Origin: Malachius bipustulatus
Lineage: Eukaryota > Arthropoda > Insecta > Coleoptera > Melyridae
Direction of reading: 5' to 3'
Length of the DNA: 64,000 nt
NCBI GenBank assembly: GCA_910589415.1
Contig: OU342638.1
Coordinates: forward strand, 33,329,579-33,393,578
Shown here: piece by piece, positions 1 through 11,400 of the stretch
Layout of the letters: the number at the start of each line of letters is the position of its first letter
Numbering within the stretch: position 1 is the first letter of the stretch
Made by a program: the position numbers and the translations under genes
The notes under the pieces: generated by a model
Database searches by the model: none
What the model saw: only the letters and a program-made list of their open reading frames with translations
What the model was told of the DNA's origin: nothing

Positions 1-622
1 GTTGTATTTATAGTTGGTTAATCTGAAAAAATATCAAATTTCAAAAAAAAAAAATCAGTGGCGTACAATTTTCTTTGGAATTATACAGATGCGGGTGCCC
101 CCGGGACACCACTGGACTTGATAATTTCAATCTACTTGGGGCTAAAGGAACACCTTATTACTACAACTGCCAAATTTGAACAGTATCAGCAAAAGAATGA
201 ACTTTTCAACTTTAAATTGGCCCAGAAATGCGCCCTTAAATTTAATATATACCATTAAAGTAACACACCCTGTATAGATTGGGAAATAATTGTTATAAAT
301 TATTATAAAGTTAACTGAGAGAAATAAAGAAACCGTGGGGGAGGGAGGAAATTGGCTCTAATCCCCCCCCCCTCATCTTCCATTATTCTAAATCTAAAGT
401 CCCAATCTCTAGTTCTCCTATTTGTAGGGAAAGGGAAGGTAAGTCCAAATATTCCCTTGGAAGTTGGAAGGAGACACAGAAAAATGAAAATCATTGATTA
501 TGAATGATTGGGATTGAATTGAGAGCATAATTATTGATTATAACGAACTCTGAATAACGAACGTCTATTATTAATCACTCTGTATAATGAAATGGTTAAT
601 GTAACTTAATTAAATAATACAA
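1..622. other. Intergenic sequence with a transposon end
   Basis: No gene is supported. A CACCCTGTATA motif at about 266-276 matches the termini of foldback elements elsewhere in the window (4303, 20690, 38075) and probably marks the end of a decayed copy. Homopolymer C and G runs lie near 366-373. The small reading frames here have no recognisable domain. Confidence 0.5.
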
Positions 623-1558
623 TCAAAATATGTGTATGTTTATTTCTGGTACATCACAATCAAGAGTAAACTGTTTGATAAGACGAGTAAACGAATCGTT
701 ACCACAAACAAGAACTTGAACTTCATTACCGCCATTCTTATTTCCAATAAAACTTTTTATATCGTCCGACTGTAACCTTCGATCTCTAAACGTCTCGTTA
801 TATTTAGGTACATACCGGTCACCGCCACTGCCACTAAAAAATAATTCATAATTAAAATTCCAATGAGATAACAACTTATACAACTCGTCGTGCAATAAAA
901 CGTCATCACAGCTACGACAACAAAAAAATAACATCAGAAAACTATCACAATCATCGTTTTGTAGCATTTCACAAATCACAGAGTATAAGGGGGCGATTCC
1001 TGTCCCTTGTGCTACCAACAGAACGTGCCGGAAATTGTAATTAATCCTAAAATCACCGTAAGGACCTCTCCATAAACTTGTATCGTTCACTTTCATGTCT
1101 CTGAGATAGGCAGACATTAAACCATCTTTGTACAATCGAACGAGTATTTTAAATCGTAGCTCATTACCCCCGTCACCGGTATTGGTACCAGGAATCGGAC
1201 TGTAAGCTCTCGTAAACGACTTATCATTATCTGATGACGTCCCTTTCAATAAAAAGTGCCGAGAGGGTTCATAGATGAGTCGCAATAACGCTCTATCTTC
1301 GTGGTCTTTTTTTCGCAACTGTCCGACGTATTCAAAGGTGTAGAAAAAAGTCGTTGATGTATGTTGCTCGATGCTAATTAATTTGAATATTGAATAATTG
1401 CTGGGTTTGATGCAACTTACAGATTCCTTGTCGGTTTCTCTGGAGGTGAGCAAAGAATTCCTGTATTTAGTTAGCTGAGTCTCATACACGTCCAAGATGC
1501 AAGGGTTGCAGCCAGAGTTGCAGCAGTCATTTTCGTCAGGTTTTATCGGTTCTTCCAT
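623..1558 (-). CDS. CYB5RL: NADH-cytochrome b5 reductase-like protein
   Basis: A complete single-exon frame of 311 residues. An N-terminal Cys motif (D11-C-C..C..C20, followed by ILDVYE) is the oxidoreductase-like module typical of the CYB5RL branch. A FAD-binding module follows, with RAYSPIP at 117-123 (the R-x-Y-S flavin motif) and G-L-M-S-A-Y-L at 146-152. The NAD-binding half has AQGTGIAPLYS at 183-193 and VCGND at 284-288. Family members move electrons from NADH through FAD to cytochrome b5 or a related acceptor. The substrate of CYB5RL itself is poorly known. The final residues, IHIF, fit the conserved hydrophobic terminus of this fold. The start is the first ATG (1556-1558), directly before the conserved Cys motif. 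No introns are seen, which is unlike its spliced neighbours. The fold is secure; the CYB5RL assignment rests on the N-terminal Cys motif. Confidence 0.85.
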   Translation of the reverse strand: MEEPIKPDENDCCNSGCNPCILDVYETQLTKYRNSLLTSRETDKESVSCIKPSNYSIFKLISIEQHTSTTFFYTFEYVGQLRKKDHEDRALLRLIYEPSRHFLLKGTSSDNDKSFTRAYSPIPGTNTGDGGNELRFKILVRLYKDGLMSAYLRDMKVNDTSLWRGPYGDFRINYNFRHVLLVAQGTGIAPLYSVICEMLQNDDCDSFLMLFFCCRSCDDVLLHDELYKLLSHWNFNYELFFSGSGGDRYVPKYNETFRDRRLQSDDIKSFIGNKNGGNEVQVLVCGNDSFTRLIKQFTLDCDVPEINIHIF

Positions 1559-1605
1559 TTATTAATTAGGAACTAAATAACAATTCTTAAATTAATAATA
1601 CATTT

Positions 1606-1639
1606 CACTCATAGACCTAGTTATATTCTAGGTCTATGA
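1606..1639. repeat. Short perfect hairpin upstream of CYB5RL
   Basis: TAGACCTAG and CTAGGTCTA are separated by a short AT spacer about 60 bp upstream of the start codon of the reductase gene. It may lie in its 5' leader or promoter. No function can be assigned. Confidence 0.4.
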
Positions 1640-2193
1640 TTTCACTGAACAATCAAACTTCACATAACCTAACCTATTTTTTTATAATCACAATACAAAT
1701 ATTTGACCTTGACCTATTAAAGTTCTTCTTCTTCCTCTCATGAGTTGGTAAATTTTTTGGCCTCAGACACTGAGATACTAGTCTTGGTTTCGCTATTATT
1801 GGCTGCGTTCATAGCAGTCAGTGGCTGAGTTGACAGGATTGCTCTTTTGACAGAGCAAAAACTTGTGTGCTCCTGTTACTGTTGATGTTGAGATGAAGAT
1901 ATTTTCCCTTTTTCTCTAAAACTTTTTTAATTGGAAAAACAATGGAAAAAAGCATTAAATTATACAAAATAAACTAACGCTGAAACCTATGTTGGTCTGT
2001 TATGCTATGCAATATGCAGCCAATAATAGAAAGGCGCCAGTTTTTAGATAGCAGGTTTTTGCAACCAACTGCATGTCGTTTCACACAACGACACAACTCA
2101 CCAACTGACGTCATTTCTTGTGACATATTTTTTACAGAACTACGAGTAAGAATTTTATATACGTTATTCATCGTGAAATGAGTGACTGACGTT

Positions 2194-3045
2194 CTCAAAA
2201 AGCAGTTTCGAGTAGGGACCTGCATTACCGACACTGACGCTTACTAGGGTAGCGCATTCTCATTCTCACAAAAAGTTGGGAATGTCAAATTTAACTTCAA
2301 AAACGTCAGATTTCCCATGAACGTACAACTGTCTAAAAATTCACATAATTTGTTATTAAGTCACCACATTTCTGCGTTAGAGGATGTTTTAACAATAAAA
2401 AGAGGGCTTTCTACTTGTTCGCGTGCGTAATGGTAATTTTATATTTGTAACTCTATCAATACTTACCTCTTACTGGGATTTTCTGGACAAAAAATGCAAC
2501 CAGCCCCATCTGGAGATAGTTATGATTGCAGAAAATATACAGGGATCAGAATTTCCGTATACCTGAAAATTTGTCAGGTAGGTTTTATTACATAATCTTC
2601 ATGAATCTTATTTTTAAGGATCAGTATGGGAAGGTGTAATAGGGGTACTAAAATCATACTGCCGTTCGTGTGTCTACCAAGATGCTTTTTCTCAGTAAGT
2701 ACGTTAGATATCGAGTTTAAAATAATATAAATATTATTTTAAATAATAAACCCAATCCCAATACTAAAGTCTACAGATTCGTAGATCCTATAAGTCCGTA
2801 ATATGTTTTTAATACCCACTGAAAGAGGATTCCTCGATTTCTATTCGTGTTAGTATTTTGTTTCATTTTTAAAACTTCACTTTTTTCCACTTGATATCTA
2901 CGCCTGTGACCAAATGTGCCAAAAATATGACATCCAGCATCCAGCTGTTCAAACATAACCGTGTTAAGTAAACGTCAACGAGTGAATGTGCTACCCTAGT
3001 AAGCGTAAGTGTCGGTAATGCAGGTTCCCTAGTTTCGAGAGGCGA
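2194..3045. repeat. Inverted-repeat-bounded segment (possible decayed DNA transposon)
   Basis: About 55 bp near 2203-2257 (containing CCTGCATTACCGACACT and CGCTTACTAGGGTAG) recurs inverted at about 2987-3043 with few mismatches. The roughly 730-bp interior has no recognisable transposase frame. A TIR element or relic is the simplest reading. Confidence 0.5.
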
Positions 3046-3116
3046 CAGGACAGCACAAACATTTTTTTTCCATAATAGATCTAGCACAAGGAAAAACACA
3101 AGCAAAAAGGTTGGAA

Positions 3117-4312
3117 GCAATATGTCCCAATATTCCATGGACATGGAGCAACCACAGATTACTGAGGTAAAAAAAAGTCGCTCGGACCAAAGTTATCTGT
3201 ATACCAAAGTGCTTCGTTTGTCCGTTAGAGGGCTTCAAAGTCTTTTGAAAATTTTAGTTTTTTTGAAATAGCTCAAAGTCGTCTGATTCCAATTCGATGA
3301 AATTTGGTAGGTCAATTTCTTATTAAAAGTACTGACTTCTGATGTACATGATAATTTGACGGAAACCCGGGAAGGGGCGAAACTACCCCTACCCTCCATT
3401 AAAATCGATCGTAATTGTTGATAGGGTAGCAGGGACGCTGTTCATGTTTTTTTGTTTGAAAGATACATCGTTTTAGCCCATTTTTGGTCTCCTACAAAAA
3501 TCTGTATCTCTCCGAGGTGCCATGTGATAAAATAAATTAGTCGATGACATCTGACCAAAATTTTATTTCATTCTTTTAATTTGAAATCAAATTTTCAATT
3601 GTCAGGTGATTATTTGATCTAATCTCATAAAAGATGTTTAGTATGGTTCGGTTTTTTTTTCAGGTGTTTGCAAACGGTTTTTTTCAAACGCATAAACAGT
3701 TTGCAAAACGACGAGGTTCGAAGAAAAGTTAAAATCATTTTTTTGCGCAGGATGGAACTTTCTAGGGTCCAAACCGGCGCCCACATCGAGCATCTTTTAT
3801 GAGAGTAGATAAAATAATCACCTGACAATTGGAAATTTGATTTCAAAGTAAAAGAATGAAACAAAAATTTAGTTATCATCGACTAATTTATTTTATCACA
3901 TGGTACCTCGGAGAGATACAGCTTTTTGTAAGAGACCAAAAATGGGCTAAAACGATGTATCTTTCAAACAAAAAAACATGAACAGCGTTCCTGCTACCCT
4001 ATCAACAATTACGATCGATTTTAATGGAGGGTAGGGGTAGTTTCACCCCTTCCCGGGTTTCCGTCAAATTATCATGTACATCAGAAGTTAGTACTTTTAA
4101 TAAGAAATTTACCTACTAAATTTCGTCGAATTTAAATCAGCCGACTTTGAGCTATTTCAAAAAAACTAAAATTTTCAAAAGACTTTGAAGCCCTCTAACG
4201 GACAAACGAAGCACTTTGGTATAGAGATAACTTTGGTCCGAGCGACTTTTTTTTACCTCAGTAATCTGTGGTTGCTCCATGTCCATGGAATATTGGGACA
4301 CCCTGTATAATT
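3117..4312. mobile_element. Large foldback (palindromic) element
   Basis: Two arms of roughly 560-590 bp are near-perfect inverse copies (about 3117-3700 and 3745-4303), separated by a small divergent loop. The right end reads TATTGGGACACCCTGTATA; the left end keeps TGTCCCAATATTCC but has lost the outer CAGGGTG. It encodes no protein, so it is non-autonomous. It sits between CYB5RL and RpS3A. Short frames read through the arms are not genes. Confidence 0.8.
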
Positions 4313-4757
4313 TGACATTTATTTTATAAACAACCTCGCCGCGATTAATACTTTAAGTCAAAATAAAACCACATGACGTCATTGCGCAGTAATAAAGTAA
4401 TAACCAAAATATCGTTTATCGTGATGCAACGCATATCAATTTTAAGAGACCTCATTAAATAACCCTTTGAGTAAACTTGTAATTTATTTACTCTAATTTA
4501 CCACCGTTAATTAAAAAAAATGCTATAAAGGAAATGAGGACAGTATTTTACGAAACTGAAGTTACAGTAATATTTTAATAATAGCTCTCACTGAACGCAG
4601 CCATTTTGCACTTACTGTCAATTTTAAATGTCAACGTTCAATGTGCCGTGGTTGAAGTTATTGAATGTTGAGCTGTGTGAAAACGTACGTCTGTCCTGTC
4701 TGTGATATTACATTTCGTCGTTGTGCCACTGCCTTTTCAACTGTTAGGACGTGAAAA
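4313..4757 (+). promoter_or_regulatory. RpS3A upstream/5' leader region
   Basis: About 445 bp without repeats lie before the RpS3A start. A pyrimidine tract (CCTTTTC, about 4731-4737) lies some 20 bp before the ATG and could be a 5' TOP-type start, as is usual for ribosomal protein mRNAs. No clear TATA box is visible. The exact transcription start cannot be set from sequence alone. Confidence 0.35.
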
Positions 4758-7700
4758 ATGGCGGTCGGCAAAAATAAGGGTCTTTCGAAAGGAGGCAAAA
4801 AAGGTGTTAAAAAGAAGATGTAAGTAAAAATATCACCAATTTCTTATTAATTAATATTTCTATTGTAATTATAACTTGTAAATACGATGGATGGTTGTAA
4901 TTTGGGCGAGATGATGGTCGATAAAAATTTACGGTTATAGATTGTGTAGTGTGTTTTGTAGTAAGTAGACTTAAAATTTTTGATTTATTTATAAAAATTG
5001 TACCAGTTTTATGGAAGAATGAACGTTCTTTGCAGTCGGTTTAAATTTTCAAGTTAAACTGATGCTAAATTCATGTAATTTATGTCCTAAAAAATATGAA
5101 AATATGGTCTACCCTACCAGTTGTAGCTAAACCGGTATTTACCATGTTTTTATATTGCAATAATTGCTAAAAATTGATTTCTTTTGAAAAGAAGCACGCG
5201 TTGGCCCCTTTTGAAGTATTTCAGTATTTATAATCCAAAAATCTACAATTTTTATTTTGGTAACCATAACCTCACTTGGGAAACTGTTGGTACCAATCAA
5301 GGGGGCTTGTGAAATTGGGAAATGACACATTAAACGTCAATTAAACATGTTTGTCTTTCCATTTATTGTTTTGAAAAATTTGCTGAAACTATCTTACTAT
5401 CATGTAATATAACGGTAGGAATGTAGAGGTCGTTTCTGTAAGAAGTACATAGGCGGTCTTTCAATGCTGCGTCAACTACGTGTAGGGGATGGAATGGGTG
5501 TTTACGATACCTGTCGGCTACCGTAAATCAGTGGCACGGAGCTCGAATGCACTGAAAGCTCTTAACTCAATGAGTGGTTGAGTGAAACTGTTATTTTCGG
5601 TACGCCACTGACGGGAGTCGAGTGCTAGTAAACACGCCTGGTGGAGCGGGACCGCCTTAACAGGTACCGAATTCTATCTACCGCGCATTTTTACGACATG
5701 TACTTCTTACAGAAACGACCTCTAACTTGTGCACCTGGGAGGCAATAAAAAATTACAAGTAAAAGTACAGGGTGAGCCATGAAGGGAAAACAAAAAGAAA
5801 AGTCTTTGTTTTAATGGTAAAATTCATCCATTTTGTTGTTATTTCATCCATTTTGAAAAGAAAATATTAAATACAATGAAACAGTTGAATATAGAAAGCA
5901 TGGCCTACTTTGAATTATTTTAATATGATAATAACGACAAGTCTGCAATGCAACCAAGATCTATCATTAAGTAACGAACGATTAACTAATTTAATTAAAT
6001 AGTAATGATCTCACAATGAAATGATGTGGCATTTCATTTCACCCAAGTTTTATTGGTACAGCTGGATGAGTTATTTTTTTTTTAATTTTCAGAGTAGACC
6101 CGTTCACACGTAAGGACTGGTACGATGTGAAGGCACCTTCCATGTTCACGACCCGACAGGTCGGGAAGACCCTCGTCAACCGCACCCAAGGGACAAAGAT
6201 CGCCTCCGAGGGTCTCAAGCATCGCGTGTTTGAGGTGTCTCTGGCCGATCTCCAGAACGACAATGACGCCGAGAGGTCCTACAGGAAGTTCCGGCTCATC
6301 GCCGAGGACGTTCAAGGTAAGTGCCGGAACCGGAGAGGAGACTCGTAAAAAAAAAATACGGGGTGGGGTCGGTACCGGTACTGGTAGTTACTTACATGAT
6401 GATATCACTCAGCTCGCTTCGATTAATAATGATGAAACCTTTGTTCCCTAAACATTTATATCTGACGGGTGACTACCAATTTTACTTGACATCTGTGTAA
6501 AACCCTTCATGGTTACTGTAATTTAGCCTGAAACGTTGTCGGTTTTAATTTTGCAGGAAGGAACGTCTTGACCAACTTCCACGGCATGGACCTGACCACC
6601 GATAAGCTCCGATCGATGGTCAAGAAATGGCAGACTTTAATCGAAGCGTCTGCCGATGTTAAAACGACCGACGGATTCTTATTAAGAATATTCTGCATCG
6701 GTTTCACCAACAAAGATCAGCTCTCGCAGAGGAAAACCTGCTATGCCCAGCATACACAGGTATGTGTTGTTTATTCATTTTAGAGTTTTTTTTAATCCAG
6801 TATAGGAATTAGTTCAAAATGATGATCCACTCAGCTCGCATTGAGTTCTGTGATGAGAATTTCTGTTCCCTAAAAGACGCAAATAATTTAAATATCTGAT
6901 TGAAAAATGAGGAAATTTCAATTTTTTGCGGTGAGTGATTGATGGCATTGTAATATTTTTCTCTCGTTTTCTAGGTTAGGTTGATCAGGAAGAAGATGGT
7001 CGAGATTATCAATCGCGACATCGCCTCCTCCGACCTGAAAGAAGTAGTCAATAAGCTGCTGCCTGACAGCATCGCCAAGGACATCGAGAAGGCCTGCCAG
7101 GGTATCTATCCACTCCACGATGTCTACATTAGGAAGGTTAGTGGATTTTATGTGTCTTCCTGTCACATGTTTCCTTCAGCTTTCATTAGAAATGTCCTTT
7201 TTTTTTGCTTAGGCCATTTTATCATTTACTTGTGTTGTTTATTTTGTCATTTATATTGTTAACTTGAAATGTGACAGTTTTTGAAATGTTTATTATCATT
7301 TTTGCAAGTTTCAGGATATTTTATTATAATGTAACTGATCTTACTATTTGTCACTTGTCAGTTTTCAGTATATTTTATAATGTGACTGTCATTCAATCAT
7401 TTATATGTGATTTGTCAGTTGTCGTTTGTTTAGTTACAGACGAATCGAAATGTTTTTCAATCAAAAGAGGATTGGATTGAACCAATTAAAATCTGTAAGA
7501 ATGTCGATTAAAATCTGTTAAGTGTCAATTGTCACTTTGACATTATTATGAATCTAATTTCTAGACTTGGGCCCGTATTCACAAAGCGTTTCTGTCCTGT
7601 AATATCTCGAAAATCTGTTTTGAGGAAAAGGAAACTCTTTTTCAGGAAGTTGTCTCTTTTAAGGGCGGTGAGGGTAGAGGGGAACTAATTGCTAAGGGAT

Positions 7701-8269
7701 TGAACCAATTAAAATCTGTTTGAATGTCGATAAAACTCTGTTGTTAGTGTCAATCGTCACTTTGACATTATTATGAATCTAATTTCTAGACTTAGGCCCG
7801 TATTCACAAAGCGTTTCTGTCCTGTAATATCTCGAAAATAATTAAATACATGGGATGGAGATATGCAGTTTTTATGCGTTAGAGTGAGATGGGTATAATT
7901 GATTGCATAATTATTTAGGAAATTATCGTTTGTGAATAGGGGCGTTAGAATATTGTGCCTATTTTTTTATTAGCTTTTGGCATGAAGGTGTAGTGTAATT
8001 TTAAAGAATGCATCATATTTTTGGAATATTATCTTCTTTTTTTGTTGGTCTATTTTAATTTAGAAGAGCAGAATTTTGAAAATTAGGTTACTGATGGCAT
8101 GTTGTTTGTGTGTTTCCAGGTGAAGGTACTGAAGAAGCCCCGTTTCGAGTTGTCCAAGCTCCTCGAGCTGCACGGTGACGGCGGTAAGGGAACCGGTGAG
8201 CCGGGAGACGTCGGGTCCAAGGTGGACAGGCCCGAGGGCTACGAGCCGCCCGTTCAAGAGAGTGTTTAA
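4758..8269 (+). CDS. RpS3A: 40S ribosomal protein S3a (eS1), five exons
   Basis: Coding exons are 4758-4819, 6093-6316, 6557-6759, 6975-7136 and 8120-8269. All have GT-AG borders and compatible phases and join to 801 nt (266 residues), the normal eS1 length. The protein begins [20 protein letters not shown], then [18 protein letters not shown], and ends in the family's C-terminal tail ([13 protein letters not shown]). It is a structural protein of the small ribosomal subunit near the mRNA exit. The start ATG opens the highly conserved N-terminus. Introns 2 and 3 each hold a box C/D snoRNA candidate, intron 1 a MITE, and intron 4 duplicated MITE-derived sequence. The gene is tail-to-tail with the DNAI7-like gene, 144 bp between stop codons. 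Confidence 0.97.
5425..5723. mobile_element. MITE with 25-bp terminal inverted repeats in RpS3A intron 1
   Basis: AGAGGTCGTTTCTGTAAGAA and five further bases at 5425-5449 recur inverted at 5699-5723. The interior is about 250 bp, more GC-rich than its surroundings and non-coding. It has the form of a small non-autonomous DNA transposon within intron 1. Confidence 0.75.
6383..6476 (+). ncRNA. Box C/D snoRNA candidate 1 (U73-like), RpS3A intron 2
   Basis: Box C ATGATGA is at 6396-6402, a D'-like TCGA at about 6419-6422, box C' ATGATGA at 6429-6435 and box D CTGA at 6462-6465. Flanks GGTAGTTAC and GTGACTACC can pair as a 9-bp terminal stem with one G-U. Between C and D' it carries CACTCAGCTCGC, and between C' and D TGTTCCCTAAA; both are shared with the candidate in the next intron, so they are the likely rRNA guide segments. 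Mammalian RPS3A introns host SNORD73 (U73), which guides 2'-O-methylation of 28S rRNA. Host and architecture fit; the target was not checked. Confidence 0.8.
6811..6906 (+). ncRNA. Box C/D snoRNA candidate 2 (U73-like), RpS3A intron 3
   Basis: Box C ATGATGA is at 6819-6825, a D'-like TTGA at 6841-6844, box C' GTGATGA at 6850-6856 and box D CTGA at 6896-6899. TTCAA before box C and TTGAA after box D form the terminal stem. It shares CACTCAGCTCGC and TGTTCCCTAAA with candidate 1, while the rest has diverged, the pattern expected of two snoRNA copies keeping the same guides. It is presumably processed from the RpS3A pre-mRNA intron. Confidence 0.82.
7494..7950. repeat. Nested duplicated MITE sequence in RpS3A intron 4
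   Basis: A stretch of about 115 bp (TAAAATCTGT... to GTAATATCTCGAAAAT) occurs at about 7494-7610 and again at 7708-7835. It includes the terminus GCCCGTATTCACAAA seen in the complete MITE at 9171. The right end, ATTTAGGAAATTATCGTTTGTGAATA (about 7914-7939), matches that MITE's other terminus. It looks like a MITE with an internal duplication. Confidence 0.6.
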
Positions 8270-8413
8270 TTATGTTGACTTTTTATAACGACGGTTACTT
8301 GTAACATGTATTGTAGGCGGTTTGTGGATATTTGTAAAATTTATTGATTTAAGGTGCTCACAATACATGATATGGGTTTAGTAAATGTTTCATTTTCTTG
8401 TTGTCCTCGTCCT

Positions 8414-11400
8414 TTATGAGAAGCTCAGCACTCTGGTGGTGAGCAGCAGTTTCGTGAGACTGTTGACCAGCTCTTTGGGGGCTGCGGCTATTTTATTCTT
8501 GACCGACATGGTGCTGACGAATTTCGTGAGGTCCTGGAGATCTGGAAAAAACTTTGGAAGGGGGGGGGGGGGGGGGGGTTAGTGAGGTGGGTTTTGTGAA
8601 TTAACGGAGACGTACTTTCATTCCTTCGATGCCGTCTTCGTTGAAGACCGGGCTGACTTCAGTGCAGTCAATGTAGAGAGCGTTTTCAGGCGTCACTAGC
8701 AGCATTTGGTGACTTTTCTGAAAAGATTGGGGAAATATTTAATTACTTTTTATTTCACTTCACAGTTTGAAATTTACCATTAAAATTGTGCATATAAAAT
8801 GAGTTGATTGCTTGCACTATAGCACAGAAAAAATTTTGCAGAAAAGGAAACTCCTGACACTAGGAAGTTGTCACTTTAAATATGTAGGTGAGGGTAGAGG
8901 GAAACTAATTGCTAAGGGCAAAATTAGTATCAGAAAGTGGGGAGGGGGTGGAGATGCACCTAGTCCTGTCACCATAAGCAAGATGATGATTCCAAACCGT
9001 CTAGGACCATTGATGAATCCCTCCCTCTACTTACAAGACAAAAGTAAAAACTAATTTTTTAGCCCCTTAAAATGAGCAAAATTTTTCGACCCCTTTAAAT
9101 GAGCACGATTCTGAATCCACCTGTATTTAACAAAAAAGCTGTTTTTTTGTGGATTTTATGACAGATAATTGCCCGTATTCACAAACGATAATTTCCTAAA
9201 TAATTACGTAATTAATTAAATGAGTGAGATGGAGATATGCAGTTTTTTTGAAATAGAATGAGATGGGGATAATTGATTACGTAATTATTTAGGAAATTAT
9301 CGTTTGTGAATACGGGCAAAATGACTGTCAAATGGTAGCCAAATTTGATGTCATTGTAAAATTGATAAGAAAATTAGAATCTTACATTTTATGACCACTT
9401 GTAAATTGCCAAATATTTACGCTAGGTCTCAGTCTCACTAAGTTGACTTTATTATTTTCAAAATGACCAAATACATCAATAATTATGTCCTTAAATCTGA
9501 CTTAAAAATTAATGCTCTATAAGTTATAGATCAGAAAGATAGCATTTATTATAAAATTGATGCCAGATTGTGCTACAAATTCAATGAAACGATACTGTTA
9601 TTATTTACACAATCTCATTGGGTCAAAAATAGAACAACCGTTTTAGTACTGAAGCCATATGCAACAAATTCAATAACTAAACCATTTTCACAGAGGGTTG
9701 CAGTGACAAATTAAATATTCAAAGATTCCTTCTGTTGTGTTAGTGTATTTCTGAGTTCGAACTGGCCCAATTATGTTGAATTTACTTATCTAACTAACTG
9801 CTAAAGAATATTTACGCTAGGTCTCACAAGGACGTTCAGATGTTTTTTTTAAATGATCTTTAATTTTCTTTTTTTGTTTTTTTGATATCAATAATATGTC
9901 CTTGAATCTGATTTGAAAACTGTTGAGTACTTTTTATCAAAAATAAAACCGTTATTTTAATATTGAAGCCAGATTGTGCAACAAATTCAATGGAAATGAT
10001 ATTCTATTACTTGGGAAATCTTATTTTAGATCAGAAATAGAACTATTCTTTTAATATTGAAGCCGAATTGTGCAATAAATTTAATGAAATCATAACGTAA
10101 TTTCATTTTATACCAGGAACAAATCGATTATTCTAATTTTGAAGCCAGATTGTGCAACAAATTCAATGGAAATGATATTCTATTACTTGGGAAATCTCAT
10201 TTTAGACCAGAAATATAACTATTCTTTTAATATTGAAGCCGGATTGTGCAATAAATTTAATGAAATCATAACGTAATTTCATTTTATACCAGGAACAAAT
10301 CGATTATTCTAATTTTGAAGCTAGATTGTGCAACAAATTCAATGGAAATGATATTCTATTACTTGGGAAATCTCATTTTAGACCAGAAATAGGACTATTC
10401 TTTTAATATTGAAGCCGGATTGTGCAATAAATTTAATGAAATTATAACGTAATTTCATTTTATACCAGGAACGAATCGATTATTCTAATTTTGAAGCCAG
10501 ATTGTGCAACAAATTCAATAGAAATGATATTCTATTACTTGGGAAATCTCATTTTAGACCAGAAATAGGACTATTCTTTGAATATTGAAGCCGGATTGTG
10601 CAATAAATTTAATGAAATAACGTAATTTCATTTTATACCAGGAACGAATCGATTATTCTAATTTTGAAGCCAGATTGTGCAACAAATTCAATGGAAATGA
10701 TATTCTATTACTTGGGAAATCTCATTTTAGACCAGAAATAGGACTATTCTTTTAATATTGAAGCCGGATTGTGCAATAAATTTAATGAAATTATAACGTA
10801 ATTTCATTTTATACCAGGAACGAATCGATTATTCTAATTTTGAAGCCAGATTGTGCAACAAATTCAATAGAAATGATATTCTATTACTTGGGAAATCTCA
10901 TTTTAGACCAGAAATAGGACTATTCTTTGAATATTGAAGCCGGATTGTGCAATAAATTTAATGAAATAACGTAATTTCATTTTATACCAGGAACGAATCG
11001 ATTATTCTAATTTTGAAGCCAGATTGTGCAACAAATTCAATGGAAATGATATTCTATTACTTGGGAAATCTCATTTTAGACCAGAAATAGGACTATTCTT
11101 TGAATATTGAAGCCGGATTGTGCAATAAATTTAATGAAATAACGTAATTTCATTTTATACCAGGAACGAATCGATTATTCTAATTTTGAAGCCAGATTGT
11201 GCAACAAATTCAATGGAAATGATATTCTATTACTTGAGAAATCTCATTTTAGACCAGAAATAGGACTATTCTTTGAATATTGAAGCCGGATTGTGCAATA
11301 AATTTAATGAAATAACGTAATTTCATTTTATACCAGGAACGAATCGATAATCTAATTTTGAAGCCAGATTGTGCAACGAATTCAATGGAAATGATATTCT

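Noticed and set aside
58..258. 66-residue frame at the left edge
   Set aside because: No ATG in a good context, no domain, and AT-driven composition. It is followed by a transposon-end motif.
3029..3879. Several 60-90-residue minus-strand frames
   Set aside because: They run through the arms of the foldback element and arise from repeat sequence.
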